Shown: positions 35,713 through 43,940 of the stretch, in pieces | How the letters are laid out: each line of letters starts with the position of its first letter | Position numbering within the stretch: position 1 is the stretch's first letter | Source: Streptomyces antimycoticus | Lineage (GTDB): Bacteria > Actinomycetota > Actinomycetes > Streptomycetales > Streptomycetaceae | NCBI RefSeq assembly: GCF_005405925.1 | Contig: NZ_BJHV01000001.1 | Span: 8,494,001 to 8,558,000, forward strand | Length of the DNA stretch: 64,000 nt | Reading direction: 5' to 3' | Notes under the pieces: generated by a model | Told to the model about the DNA's origin: nothing | The model's database searches: none | The model's input: the letters and a program-made list of their open reading frames with translations, nothing else | Program-made: the position numbers and the translations under genes

Positions 35713-36140
35713 CAGCCCTCGATCGTGGCCGGCAGCGCCGGCGTCGCGACCCGGTACCCATCGGCGCCCAGGCCCGCGATGACGCCCGAGGCCGGCGGCG
35801 AGAGCACCGAGTGGTGCCGGAACTCCTCGCGGGCCCACACATTCGACAGGTGGACCTCGATCCACGGGGCGGGGAAGCTCTCCAGCGCGTCGCGCAGGCT
35901 CCACCCGGCCATCATCAGCGCACCCGGGTTGACGATGGCGCCCGCGCAGTCGCCGGCGGCGTGCACGGCGCGCACCAGCGCCCCCTCGCATTCGTCCTGC
36001 ACGGCCCGCACGGTGTGGCCGGGGACGGCTTTGCGGACCATCTCCTCGATTCCGGTGAGTGTCGTGGTGCCGTAGATCTCCGGGCGGCGCCGGCCGAGTT
36101 GCGCCAGGTTCGGGCCGTTGAGCAGCGGCAGCTCAGCCAT
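35712..36140 (-). CDS. Type II 3-dehydroquinate dehydratase with altered active-site loops
   Basis: This 142-residue protein is a clear type II dehydroquinase: LLNGPNLAQLGRRRPEIYG has the catalytic Arg and Tyr, and EVHLSN the catalytic His. Two conserved substrate loops differ: NPGALMMAGWSLRDAL replaces the usual NPGAxTHTSVALRDAL, and SNVWAREEFRHHS replaces SNVHAREEFRHHS. In rifamycin-type clusters a homolog (RifJ) dehydrates aminodehydroquinate. The loop changes suggest a non-standard substrate. It overlaps the HAD gene by 8 bases and PIG-L by one. Confidence 0.92.
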   Translation of the reverse strand: MAELPLLNGPNLAQLGRRRPEIYGTTTLTGIEEMVRKAVPGHTVRAVQDECEGALVRAVHAAGDCAGAIVNPGALMMAGWSLRDALESFPAPWIEVHLSNVWAREEFRHHSVLSPPASGVIAGLGADGYRVATPALPATIEG

Positions 36141-36816
36141 CGTGGGCTCCCGGAGACGTCTCCCGCACGGGGGAGGGCAGGCCGAACACGGCGAGCAGGT
36201 CGAGGGCGGTCCCCGCGTAGTGGTCGGGGCCTTCGGCGCGCAGCGTCTCCGGGGCGGTCTGCCCCCAGCCCGCCGCGACCACGGTGGTGCCCGCGGCCCG
36301 GCCGGAGCGCATGTCCAGCACGCTGTCGCCGACGAAGAACGCCCGTGCCGCGTCAGGGGCGTCGGGCAGTGCGGCGAGGGCGGTCAGCACGATCTCCGGA
36401 TCGGGCTTGGGCCGCGTCACCTGGTCGCTGCCGATCACGACGTCCAGGCCGTGGGCGATCCCGGCCGCGGTGAGCGCCTGCAGGGCGCGCTCGTGGGTCT
36501 TGCCGGTCGCGACGGCGGTCGGCACCCCGGCCGAGGCGAGCGAGGCCAGCACCACCGGGATGCCCGGGTGCGCGGTGACCAGCTCGATGTGGCGGGTGCT
36601 CTCGGCCGCGTAGACCGCCGCCAACTCGGTGGACAGGCCCAGGGCATCGAGGATCCGGGGCAGCGGTGCGCCCATATGGGCCAGGAACGTGGTGAACGGC
36701 GGATCGCCCGGCCGCCCGGCGGCCCGCCAGGTGGCGGCGAAGGCACGGCGCATGTTCTCGGTGGTGTCGAGCAGGACGCCGTCCAGGTCGAAGACGACAG
36801 CGGAGGTAGCGCTCAT
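36133..36816 (-). CDS. HAD-superfamily phosphatase (RifM-like position)
   Basis: This 227-residue protein has VVFDLDGVLLDT (DxD nucleophile motif), VATGKTHERAL (Thr/Lys motifs), VTRPKPDPEI and FFVGDSVLDM (acidic motif), so all four HAD motifs are present and the cap is the phosphoglycolate-phosphatase type. RifM of the AHBA pathway is in this family. A role in removing phosphate or a nucleotide from an amino sugar is plausible. Start chosen at the ATG with complement 36814-36816; a possible -10 lies 8 bases upstream, so its mRNA may be nearly leaderless. Confidence 0.87.
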   Translation of the reverse strand: MSATSAVVFDLDGVLLDTTENMRRAFAATWRAAGRPGDPPFTTFLAHMGAPLPRILDALGLSTELAAVYAAESTRHIELVTAHPGIPVVLASLASAGVPTAVATGKTHERALQALTAAGIAHGLDVVIGSDQVTRPKPDPEIVLTALAALPDAPDAARAFFVGDSVLDMRSGRAAGTTVVAAGWGQTAPETLRAEGPDHYAGTALDLLAVFGLPSPVRETSPGAHDG

Positions 36817-36823
36817 GACCTCG

Positions 36824-36890
36824 ATGATTGCGAGCGTAATGACCAAAGTCAATGAGGATGTTTGACTTTAGTTGTCAACCTGCATACCGT
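36824..36890. promoter_or_regulatory. Divergent promoter with two copies of the cluster motif
   Basis: TGACCAAAGTCAA (36840-36852; minus strand TTGACTTTGGTCA) and TTGACTTTAGTTGTCAA (36862-36878). For the plus strand, TTGACT (36862-36867) and TACCGT (36885-36890) are 17 bases apart. For the minus strand, TTGACT (complement 36847-36852) and AATCAT (complement 36824-36829) are also 17 apart. The motif therefore overlaps both -35 boxes. Confidence 0.65.
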
Positions 36891-36923
36891 GGCTCCACAA
36901 GCGGTGAGCAGGGGGGACCGACC

Positions 36924-38465
36924 ATGCCGCATACCGCACCACCCAAGGCCGTCGTGCTCGGCATCGACGGGGGCAGTCTCGAGCTGATCGAGCCGCTGGT
37001 CGCCGAGGGCGCGCTGCCGGTGCTCGGGAAGCTGCTCGCCGACAGCGCACACGGCCCGACCACCACCACATGGCCGGCCCACACCGCGCCCGGCTGGAGC
37101 ACGTTCGTCACCGCGCGCCGCCCCGGCGGCCACGGCATCTACCAATTCTTCGACACCCAGGACCCGGTCTACGGGGACCGTCTGGTCGGCACCGGCGACT
37201 ACGGCTGCGACACCGCCTGGGAGTGGTTCGCCCGGCAGGGCTGGAGCGTCGGGCTCGTCAATGTGCCGATGTCCCACCCGCCCCGCGAAGTCCCCGGCTA
37301 CCAGCTCACCTGGCCGCTGGCGCGGACCCTGCGCTACAGCGAACCGCCGGGGCTGCTGGGGGAGTTGGCCCGGGCGGGCGCGGGCTTCAAGGCCGACATC
37401 GCCGCGATGTTCCAAGGCGATCTGTCCTACGCGGAGGCCGCCGTCGAGCACGTCCGGGCGCGCGGCCGGACGATCCAGTACGTGCTGCGGGAGCGCCCGG
37501 TCGACGTCTTCATGGCGGTCATCACCGAGATCGACCGCATCTGCCACCACTACTGGCACTTCGCCGACGCCTGCCACGACCGCCACACCGCCCCCGACCG
37601 CCAGGAGTGGGCCGACGCGATCCGCGCCACCTACATCGCGATCGACGAGGTGTTCGGCGAGATCCTCGACGTGGTGGGCGACGAGACGCCCGTACTGCTG
37701 CTGTCGGACCACGGGTTCGGGCCGGGCCGCTACAACGTCGCGGTCAACGCCGTCCTCGCCGAGGCCGGGCTGCTGGCCACCCGGCCCGGCGCCGCACCGC
37801 CTGCCGAGGGCGACGGCCTCGCCGACTGGTTCCGGGCCCAAGGACGCGAGGTGGACTTCACCCGCACCCGCGCCTATATGCCCACGCCCGGCTGCTACGC
37901 GGTCAACGCCAACCTCGCGGGCCGCCAGCGCGACGGCATGGTGACCGACCCGGGCCCCGTCCTGGCCGAGGTCGCCGAGCTGCTGCTGGGGCTGCGCGCC
38001 CCCGACACCGGCGCACCGGTCTTCGCCGCCGCGCTGCCGCGCGAGGACGCCTACCCGGGCCCGATGACCCACGCGGCCCCCGATCTGCTGCTCATCCCCG
38101 CCGACGAGGGCGTGCTGGCGAGCCCGGCGATCGGCGGCCCGCTGTGGCGGCCCAGCGAGCAGACCGGCATGCACCGCTACCTGGGGATGTGGGCGCTGCG
38201 CGGGACGAGCCTTGCTCCCGGCCGCCGCACCGCGCCCGTGGCGCTGGCCGATCTGATGCCCACGCTGCTGGAGGAGGCCGGCCTGACGTTCCCGGCCGCC
38301 GTCCACGGCCGCCCGCTCCAGTGGGGCGGCGCGGAGGGTGGACGGGCCTTCCTCGCCCCCGGGGAGACCGCCTCCGTGGTGGCGTCCGGGAGAGCCGGGG
38401 AAACGGCGCGGCTGAGTGAAGAGGATCTGACCGCCGAGGCGCTGGGCGCCATGGGCTACCTGTGA
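36924..38465 (+). CDS. Alkaline-phosphatase-superfamily phosphodiesterase 1
   Basis: This 513-residue protein belongs to the type I phosphodiesterase/nucleotide pyrophosphatase group. VLGIDGGSLELIEPL gives the first metal Asp, AHTAPGWSTFVTA the nucleophile Ser/Thr loop, ITEIDRICHHYWH the second metal Asp and His, and LSDHGFGPG the Asp-His pair. All appear intact. Family members cleave phosphodiesters, phosphosulfates or nucleotide conjugates. Start at ATG 36924 after AGGGGGGA; the longer frame to 36852 would run through the operator. It is the first gene of block B, which also has two more superfamily members and CysD/CysN. Confidence 0.85.
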   Translation: MPHTAPPKAVVLGIDGGSLELIEPLVAEGALPVLGKLLADSAHGPTTTTWPAHTAPGWSTFVTARRPGGHGIYQFFDTQDPVYGDRLVGTGDYGCDTAWEWFARQGWSVGLVNVPMSHPPREVPGYQLTWPLARTLRYSEPPGLLGELARAGAGFKADIAAMFQGDLSYAEAAVEHVRARGRTIQYVLRERPVDVFMAVITEIDRICHHYWHFADACHDRHTAPDRQEWADAIRATYIAIDEVFGEILDVVGDETPVLLLSDHGFGPGRYNVAVNAVLAEAGLLATRPGAAPPAEGDGLADWFRAQGREVDFTRTRAYMPTPGCYAVNANLAGRQRDGMVTDPGPVLAEVAELLLGLRAPDTGAPVFAAALPREDAYPGPMTHAAPDLLLIPADEGVLASPAIGGPLWRPSEQTGMHRYLGMWALRGTSLAPGRRTAPVALADLMPTLLEEAGLTFPAAVHGRPLQWGGAEGGRAFLAPGETASVVASGRAGETARLSEEDLTAEALGAMGYL

Positions 38466-38579
38466 GACGGCGACCGATCCGGTGAAAGCCACCCATCCGG
38501 CGACCGTGGCCACTCCGACGAGCCACGACTGGCACAACATCCGGCCCTCCCGGGCCGCCCGACAACGTACGGAGGTCTG

Positions 38580-38846
38580 ATGAACGACACCAAGGACCGT
38601 CTGCGCCGCGTGCTGGTGGAATCACTGCGGCTGGATCTCGCCCCCGAGGCGGTGCCCGACACGGGCCTGCGCGAGGCGGTCGGCATCGACTCGGTGATGG
38701 GGCTGGAGTTCCTCATCTGGGTGGAGAACGAGTTCGGCATACAGATCCAGGACGAGGACCTCAGCGTCGAGCTGGTCGACTCGCTCGACACGCTCGCCGC
38801 CTACGTGGACGAGCGCGCGGCGCGGACCGCCGCCGCCCGGGATTGA
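38580..38846 (+). CDS. Acyl carrier protein
   Basis: This 88-residue acidic protein has the 4'-phosphopantetheine attachment site GIDSVMGLEFL (Ser near residue 38) and the helical pattern of a carrier protein. ATG 38580 follows GGAGG. The KS-KS gene lies 15 bases downstream. It is not fused to any enzyme, so it acts in trans. Candidate loaders are the adenylation protein at 29165 and the KS pair. Genes encoding an acyltransferase or phosphopantetheinyl transferase are not seen in the window. Confidence 0.92.
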   Translation: MNDTKDRLRRVLVESLRLDLAPEAVPDTGLREAVGIDSVMGLEFLIWVENEFGIQIQDEDLSVELVDSLDTLAAYVDERAARTAAARD

Positions 38847-38861
38847 CGGGGGGCGACGAGC

Positions 38862-41138
38862 GTGAGCTTCCCGGTGGTCATCACGGGCATGGGCGCGGTC
38901 ACCGTATTCGGTGACGGCTGCACCGCGCTGTTCGAGGCGCTGCGCAAGGGCGAGTCGGGCCTGCACGAGCTGCGCGGCATCGCGGTCGCGCGCGGCAAGA
39001 ACCGCTCGGCCCAGATCGAGGACCCACGCCGGACGGGCCCCTGGCGGCTGTCGGACATGGCCGTGGACGCCGCCCGCGAGGCGCTCGCGCAGGCGGGCGG
39101 GCCCGCACCGGGCGTCACCGGCCTGTACGTGGGCACGACCGGCGGTGACAACCGGGCGCTGGAGGACCGCTGGGACGACTTCCTGGCCGCCCGCCGGGCG
39201 CTGGCGGCCGGGGCCGACCCGCAGGTGGACGACGAGCTCGCCGAGGCGATGGTGCGGTTCCCGATCGGGGTGCTCGCCGATGTGCTGGCGCACCGGCTCG
39301 GCGTCGAGGGGCCCCGGTACGCGGTGACGAACGCGTGCGCGTCCGGGACCACCGCGACCGCGATGGCGCTGCTGGCGCTGCGTCAGGGCACCGTGGACCG
39401 GGCCGTGGTGGTCGGCGCCGACCACCTCAAGGCCACCTCCTACTGGGGGGCGGAGCGCGCCGGGTTCGTCGGCCACGACCTGCGCCCCTTCCACGCCGAC
39501 CGGGACGGCAGCGTCCTCGGGGACGGGGCCGGGGCGCTGATCCTGGAGCGCGCCGCCGACGTGGCCGCCCGCGGCGGCACACCGCTGGCCGGGCTCGCGG
39601 GCTGGGCCATCACCTGCGACGACAACCCGCACGCGATCATCCCGCCGGAGGACGGCGCGTCCAACGCCGAGGCGATCCGGCTGGCCCTGGCCGACGCCGG
39701 GCTGTCGCCGGAGGACATCGACTACTTCAACGCGCATGGCACCGGGACCCCGTTGATCGACCGGCTGGAGACCGCCTCGGCGAAGCTGGTCTTCGGCGAC
39801 CGGGCGGGCCAGGTCGCGATCAGCAGCACGAAGTCGATCGTCGGGCACCTGGCCGCCGCGTCCCCGATCATCGAGGCGATCGCGACCGTGTACTGCCTCA
39901 CCGAGCAGTGGGTGCACCCCACGGCCAAGCTCGACCGGATCGACCCCGCGCTCACCTTGGACTACGTCCCGCTGCGCGGCCGTCCGCAGCGGATCCGCGC
40001 GGCGGTGTCCAACTCGCTGGGCGGTGGCGGCACCAACGCCGTCCTGGCGTTCCGCCCACAGGACTCCGCCCCCGCCGCGCAGGGCGCCTTCGAGCCCGTC
40101 CCCGAGGTGGTGGTGACCGGGACCGGCGCGGTGAGCCGGCTCGGCGACGGCCCGGACGCCCTGGAGGCCGCCTACGGTCCCAACGCCGCACCCGAGCGGA
40201 CCCGGCCGTTCTCCGTGCTGGACCACATCGACGCGGCGGCCGGCTACCAGTACCTCAGCCGCTCGGCGCAGCTCGGGTTCGGCGCGGCGGCGCAGGCGAT
40301 GGCCGACGCGGGCCTGCCGGTACCCCTGCCCGCCGAAGGGCCGCTCGCCGGCCGCCGGGTGGCGGTGGTCATGGGCACGGCCGTCGGGGGCTTGAGCGCG
40401 ATGGCCGAGACGCTGTGCCCGCACCTGTCCGCCGACCCGACGCGGATCACCCCGTCGATGTCCCTGGACCACGGGCCGCAGCTCGCCGCGACCCTGGTGT
40501 GCCGGGCCGCCGGTGTCACCGGCCCGATGGTCACCCTGATCAGCGGACCGGCCGCCGGTCTGCAGGCGGTGGAGGTCGGCCGGGCCCTGCTGGCGGCCGG
40601 GGCCTGCGACATCGTGATCGCGGGCGGCGGCGACGCGGGCGACGCCCCGACCCGCGACGCGGCGCGGCTGCTGGCGCGCCGTCAGGGCCGGGCCGTGGAG
40701 GAGCCGACGGACAGCGCGGCATGTGTGGTGCTGGAGCGCGCCGACGGCGCGCGTGAGCGCGGCGCGCCGGTGCGCGCGGTCGTCACGGGGTGCGCGAGCT
40801 GGTCGGAGCCCCAGGCGCCGGACCGGACCGAGGCGGCGGCGGGCGCGCTGACACGCTGTCTGACGGCGGTCGGCGCGGACGGCGCCGACCGGCCGCACCT
40901 CTCGTACCACGTGGGCAAGGGCAATCTGTCCGACACCGGCGAGGTCAAGCTGCTCGCCTCCGGCTTCCAGCCCGAGGCGCTCGGCGGCGCGCTGGCCGCC
41001 GGGCCGCTGCTGGCCTTCGTCGCGGCGGTCGCGCGGGTCGCCGTCGAGCCCGGCGCGGCCGCGATCGTGTCCACCGTCGCACCGGGCGGCTCGGCCGCCG
41101 CGCTGCGGCTGGCCGGGCCGGACGGGGGGCGCGGATGA
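38862..41138 (+). CDS. Fused double ketosynthase (KSalpha-like plus KSbeta/CLF-like)
   Basis: This 758-residue protein has two thiolase-fold halves. Half 1 (about 1-400) has nucleophile Cys in VTNACASGTTATA, His in NAHGTGTP and KSIVGHLAAA, so the Cys-His-His set is present. Half 2 (about 410-758) has VTLISGPAAGLQAV where the Cys should be and lacks the two His motifs, as in chain-length factors. KS and CLF are normally separate genes in type II PKS clusters. No cyclase, aromatase or ketoreductase of the aromatic type is nearby, so a short or unusual acyl product is likely. GTG 38862; it overlaps the next gene by 4 bases. Confidence 0.88.
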   Translation: MSFPVVITGMGAVTVFGDGCTALFEALRKGESGLHELRGIAVARGKNRSAQIEDPRRTGPWRLSDMAVDAAREALAQAGGPAPGVTGLYVGTTGGDNRALEDRWDDFLAARRALAAGADPQVDDELAEAMVRFPIGVLADVLAHRLGVEGPRYAVTNACASGTTATAMALLALRQGTVDRAVVVGADHLKATSYWGAERAGFVGHDLRPFHADRDGSVLGDGAGALILERAADVAARGGTPLAGLAGWAITCDDNPHAIIPPEDGASNAEAIRLALADAGLSPEDIDYFNAHGTGTPLIDRLETASAKLVFGDRAGQVAISSTKSIVGHLAAASPIIEAIATVYCLTEQWVHPTAKLDRIDPALTLDYVPLRGRPQRIRAAVSNSLGGGGTNAVLAFRPQDSAPAAQGAFEPVPEVVVTGTGAVSRLGDGPDALEAAYGPNAAPERTRPFSVLDHIDAAAGYQYLSRSAQLGFGAAAQAMADAGLPVPLPAEGPLAGRRVAVVMGTAVGGLSAMAETLCPHLSADPTRITPSMSLDHGPQLAATLVCRAAGVTGPMVTLISGPAAGLQAVEVGRALLAAGACDIVIAGGGDAGDAPTRDAARLLARRQGRAVEEPTDSAACVVLERADGARERGAPVRAVVTGCASWSEPQAPDRTEAAAGALTRCLTAVGADGADRPHLSYHVGKGNLSDTGEVKLLASGFQPEALGGALAAGPLLAFVAAVARVAVEPGAAAIVSTVAPGGSAAALRLAGPDGGRG

Positions 41139-42511
41139 GCGCCCGGGCACGGGCGATCGTCCTGATCACCGAGGGGGCGTGCCCGGAGCTGATCGACCGG
41201 TGGGGCCCGGAGCGGCTGCCGCATCTGCACCGGTTGCGCGCGCTCGGCGCGAGCGGGCCGCTGCGGTCGGACTTCGTCCCCTACGAGGCGCCCGGACTGT
41301 TCAGCGCGTTCACCGGATTCGGGCCCGATGAGCACGGGTGCTTCTCCTACTGGGACGTACACGCACCCGACTACCGGCCGGCCGTGCTCGACGGCTCCGC
41401 CGCCCGCCGCCCGTTCCTGTGGCGGCGGCCGGAGCTGACGGGCCGCCGGGTCGCGCTGGTGAACCTGTTCGGCACCCATCCGGTGGAGCCGGTCGACGGG
41501 TACTGCCTCAGCTACCCGATGCGTGCCACCGTCCAGGCCTGCCATCCGCGGAATCTGCCGGTGCTGCTGGCCCGCGAGGGCGTGCGGCCGGTGCACGATG
41601 TCACCGTCTGGTTCACCGGCGGCCCGAAGGACCCGTTCGTCGGCGGTGTTCTGAACGCCGACCGGCAGCGCGCCGACGCGGCCCTGGCGATGCTGGACGG
41701 CCGGGTCGGGGACCGCCCCGACCTGACCGTCCTCAACCTCACCGCTATCGACCGGCTCTCGCATGTGTACTGGCAGGAGACCGAGCCGGGCAGCCCGGTC
41801 CCCGAGGCCGACCAGGCGGTGCTGCGCGCCTACCAACTGGCCGACCGGGTGCTCGGCCAACTGCTGGAGCGGCTCGACGACCACACCAGCCTGCTGGCGT
41901 TCTCCGAGATCGGGTTCGGGCCGCTGCGCTCCTACCGGTCGGTCAACGACGCGCTGGCGGCGGCCGGGCTGCTCACCCTCGGCCCGGACGGCACGCCCGA
42001 CTGGTCGCGGACGACCGCGTTCGAGGCGGTGCAGGGCGCGCAGGGCGTCAACCTCAACCTCGCGGGCCGCTACCGGGACGGCACCGTCCGCCCCGCGGAC
42101 CGCGCCCGGGTGCTGGCCGATGTCGCCGCCGTCCTGGAGGACCACATCAACCCGGCGACCGGCACGCGGTTTCTCACCCGCGCCATCCCGCGCGAGGAGC
42201 TGCACGGCGGCCCGGCCGCCGACGCCGCGCCCGACCTCGTACTCGACCCGGCCGACTGGCGGTATCTGCCGCTGGGCGACCCGTTCTGGTCCGGCCGCAC
42301 CAACCGGATGCTGCAGAGCGGCTGGCACCGGCGCGACTCCTACTGGGCCGGGGCGGGCGCGGCGTTCACCGCCGGGCGCGGCGGCCCGGCGCGGCCGCTG
42401 GACGTCGCGCCGACGCTGCTGGCGATGCTCGGCCTGGACCCCGCCGCCGACCTGCCCGGCACGGCACTGACCGCCTCCGCGCTCCGACCGGCCCCGGCGG
42501 GTGCCTCATGA
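41135..42511 (+). CDS. Alkaline-phosphatase-superfamily protein 2, degenerate active site
   Basis: This 458-residue protein shares the fold and several landmarks of its two paralogs (TAIDRLSHVYW, IGFGPLRSYRSVNDALAAAG, GTHPVEPVDGYCLSYPM). The metal ligands are changed: LITEGACPEL replaces the IDGG type and FSEIGFGPL replaces SDHGFGP, so the Asp-His pair is lost. It is probably inactive as a phosphodiesterase and may be a scaffold, a binding partner of the ACP/KS proteins or a different enzyme. ATG 41135 overlaps the KS stop (ATGA). Confidence 0.75.
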   Translation: MSARARAIVLITEGACPELIDRWGPERLPHLHRLRALGASGPLRSDFVPYEAPGLFSAFTGFGPDEHGCFSYWDVHAPDYRPAVLDGSAARRPFLWRRPELTGRRVALVNLFGTHPVEPVDGYCLSYPMRATVQACHPRNLPVLLAREGVRPVHDVTVWFTGGPKDPFVGGVLNADRQRADAALAMLDGRVGDRPDLTVLNLTAIDRLSHVYWQETEPGSPVPEADQAVLRAYQLADRVLGQLLERLDDHTSLLAFSEIGFGPLRSYRSVNDALAAAGLLTLGPDGTPDWSRTTAFEAVQGAQGVNLNLAGRYRDGTVRPADRARVLADVAAVLEDHINPATGTRFLTRAIPREELHGGPAADAAPDLVLDPADWRYLPLGDPFWSGRTNRMLQSGWHRRDSYWAGAGAAFTAGRGGPARPLDVAPTLLAMLGLDPAADLPGTALTASALRPAPAGAS

Positions 42512-43149
42512 CCGGCACCCTCCTGCCCCTGGCGGTGACGCTCGACGCGGACGGCGGCGCCTGCGTCGCGGGCCTCGACCTGGACGGCCGCTGGATCCGC
42601 CCCGAGCCCGTCACCGCCGAGCAGGTGGGCCCCGAGGGCCCGTACGCGTTCTTCCATCCCGTCCGGATCGGCCTCGGCCCGAGCACCGAGCCGGACGCCC
42701 GGCCCGAGGACCGGGCCGTCATCGCGCCTCCCCGGCCCGCCGGCCCGGCCCTCGACCCCGCGATGCGCGAGCGGCTGCTGAAGGACACCGCCGACGCGAG
42801 CGTGGAGAAGGCGTTCGCGGGGGAGCGCAGCGCCGGTCTGGTACCGGTCGATGTCCGCCGGATCTACGGGCGGCGCTCCACCGGCGGCCGCTCCTTCCTG
42901 CGGCTGGAGTTCACCGATGAGTCGGGTGCGGAGCACGACTGGATCGTGCGCGACGCGCGGCTGGTCCGCGCCTTCCCGGCGCCGCTGGAGGGGCCGCTGC
43001 CCGACCTGGCGGGGCCCTGCTTTCTGTCCATCGGCCTGACCAAGCCGAACGGCCGGTTCCCCGGGCGGTTCCGGGGCTGTCATCCCCTCGTGGTGGGGGT
43101 TCTTTCGGAAAGGGGTGACGTGAGTGCCTTCGGCGCTGCGCGACCTTGA
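42508..43149 (+). CDS. Unknown protein, possibly dual-OB-fold type
   Basis: This 213-residue protein is rich in beta-like stretches (DLDGRWIRPEPVTAEQV, AFFHPVRIGLG, RIYGRRSTGGRSFLRLEF). Its pattern reminds me of the small dual-OB proteins found near nucleic-acid or modification systems, but I am not certain. It has no signal peptide or membrane segment. ATG 42508 overlaps the upstream stop (ATGA) and its end overlaps cysD by 26 bases, so it is tightly embedded between the phosphodiesterase paralog and sulfate activation genes. Confidence 0.55.
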   Translation: MTGTLLPLAVTLDADGGACVAGLDLDGRWIRPEPVTAEQVGPEGPYAFFHPVRIGLGPSTEPDARPEDRAVIAPPRPAGPALDPAMRERLLKDTADASVEKAFAGERSAGLVPVDVRRIYGRRSTGGRSFLRLEFTDESGAEHDWIVRDARLVRAFPAPLEGPLPDLAGPCFLSIGLTKPNGRFPGRFRGCHPLVVGVLSERGDVSAFGAARP

Positions 43150-43930
43150 GAACGACACGGTGCAGGTGCTGCGCGAGGTGCGCGGCCGGTTCACCAACCC
43201 GGCCCTGCTGTGGTCGATGGGCAAGGACTCGACCACGCTCCTGTGGCTGGTCCGCAAGGCGTTCTTCGGGGATGTGCCCTTCCCCGTCATCCACATCGAC
43301 ACCTCCTACAAGTTCCGGCAGATGTACGAGTTCCGCGACCGCTGGTCGCGGGAGTGGGGCCTGGACCTGCGGGTGCATCGCAATGAGAAGGCGCTGGCCG
43401 CGGGGATGGGCCCGACCGCCGCGACCAAGCTCGCATGCTGCACGGCCCTGAAGACCAACGCCCTCCAAGAGGCCCTGGAGGCCGGCGGACACGACGCCGT
43501 GCTGCTCGGCATCCGCGGTGATGAGCACGGGGTGCGCGCCAAGGAGCGGGTCTTCAGTCCCAGGGACCGGTCCTTCGGCTGGGACTACCGCAACCAGCCG
43601 GCCGAATTCTGGGACCTGCGGCAGGCCGCGGTGGACGAGGGCGGCCATATGCGCGTCCACCCGATGCTCTCCTGGCGGGAGATCGACATCTGGGAGTACG
43701 TGCGGCAGGAGGGCATCCCCGTCCCCGATCTGTACTTCGCGAACGACGGGAACCGCTACCGGTCGATCGGCTGCGAGTGCTGCTGCTCCCCGGTGCGCAG
43801 CGACGCCGGGACGGTCACCGACGTGGTCATCGAGGTCCGCCGCTCCCGCGAGGGTGAACGCGCGGGCCGGGCGCAGGACAAGGAAGACGCGGCGGCGATG
43901 GAGAAGCTCCGCGCCCTCGGATACATGTGA
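43124..43930 (+). CDS. cysD: Sulfate adenylyltransferase subunit 2 (CysD-like, PAPS-reductase fold)
   Basis: This 268-residue protein has the ATP-pyrophosphatase P-loop ALLWSMGKDSTTLLWLV near residues 26-42 (SGGKDS in standard CysD), HIDTSYKFRQMYEFRD, IRGDEHGVRAKE and RYRSIGCECCCSPVRSDAGT near the end. With CysN it would make APS from ATP and sulfate. The CECCC cluster is unusual: standard CysD has ITCTGPV there. No APS kinase, APS reductase or sulfotransferase is in the window, so APS itself may be the donor for the pathway. GTG 43124 after AAAGGGG. Confidence 0.88.
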   Translation: MPSALRDLENDTVQVLREVRGRFTNPALLWSMGKDSTTLLWLVRKAFFGDVPFPVIHIDTSYKFRQMYEFRDRWSREWGLDLRVHRNEKALAAGMGPTAATKLACCTALKTNALQEALEAGGHDAVLLGIRGDEHGVRAKERVFSPRDRSFGWDYRNQPAEFWDLRQAAVDEGGHMRVHPMLSWREIDIWEYVRQEGIPVPDLYFANDGNRYRSIGCECCCSPVRSDAGTVTDVVIEVRRSREGERAGRAQDKEDAAAMEKLRALGYM

Positions 43931-43940
43931 GGCGGCATCA

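Noticed and set aside
28057..36816. Ansamycin-type cluster
   Set aside because: RifK-, L-, M- and J-like genes are present, but there is no modular PKS, no amide synthase and no RifG, RifH or RifN homolog in the window.
38580..41138. Ordinary aromatic type II PKS cluster
   Set aside because: ACP and KS/KSbeta are present, but the halves are fused and there is no cyclase, aromatase, C9-type ketoreductase or acyltransferase.
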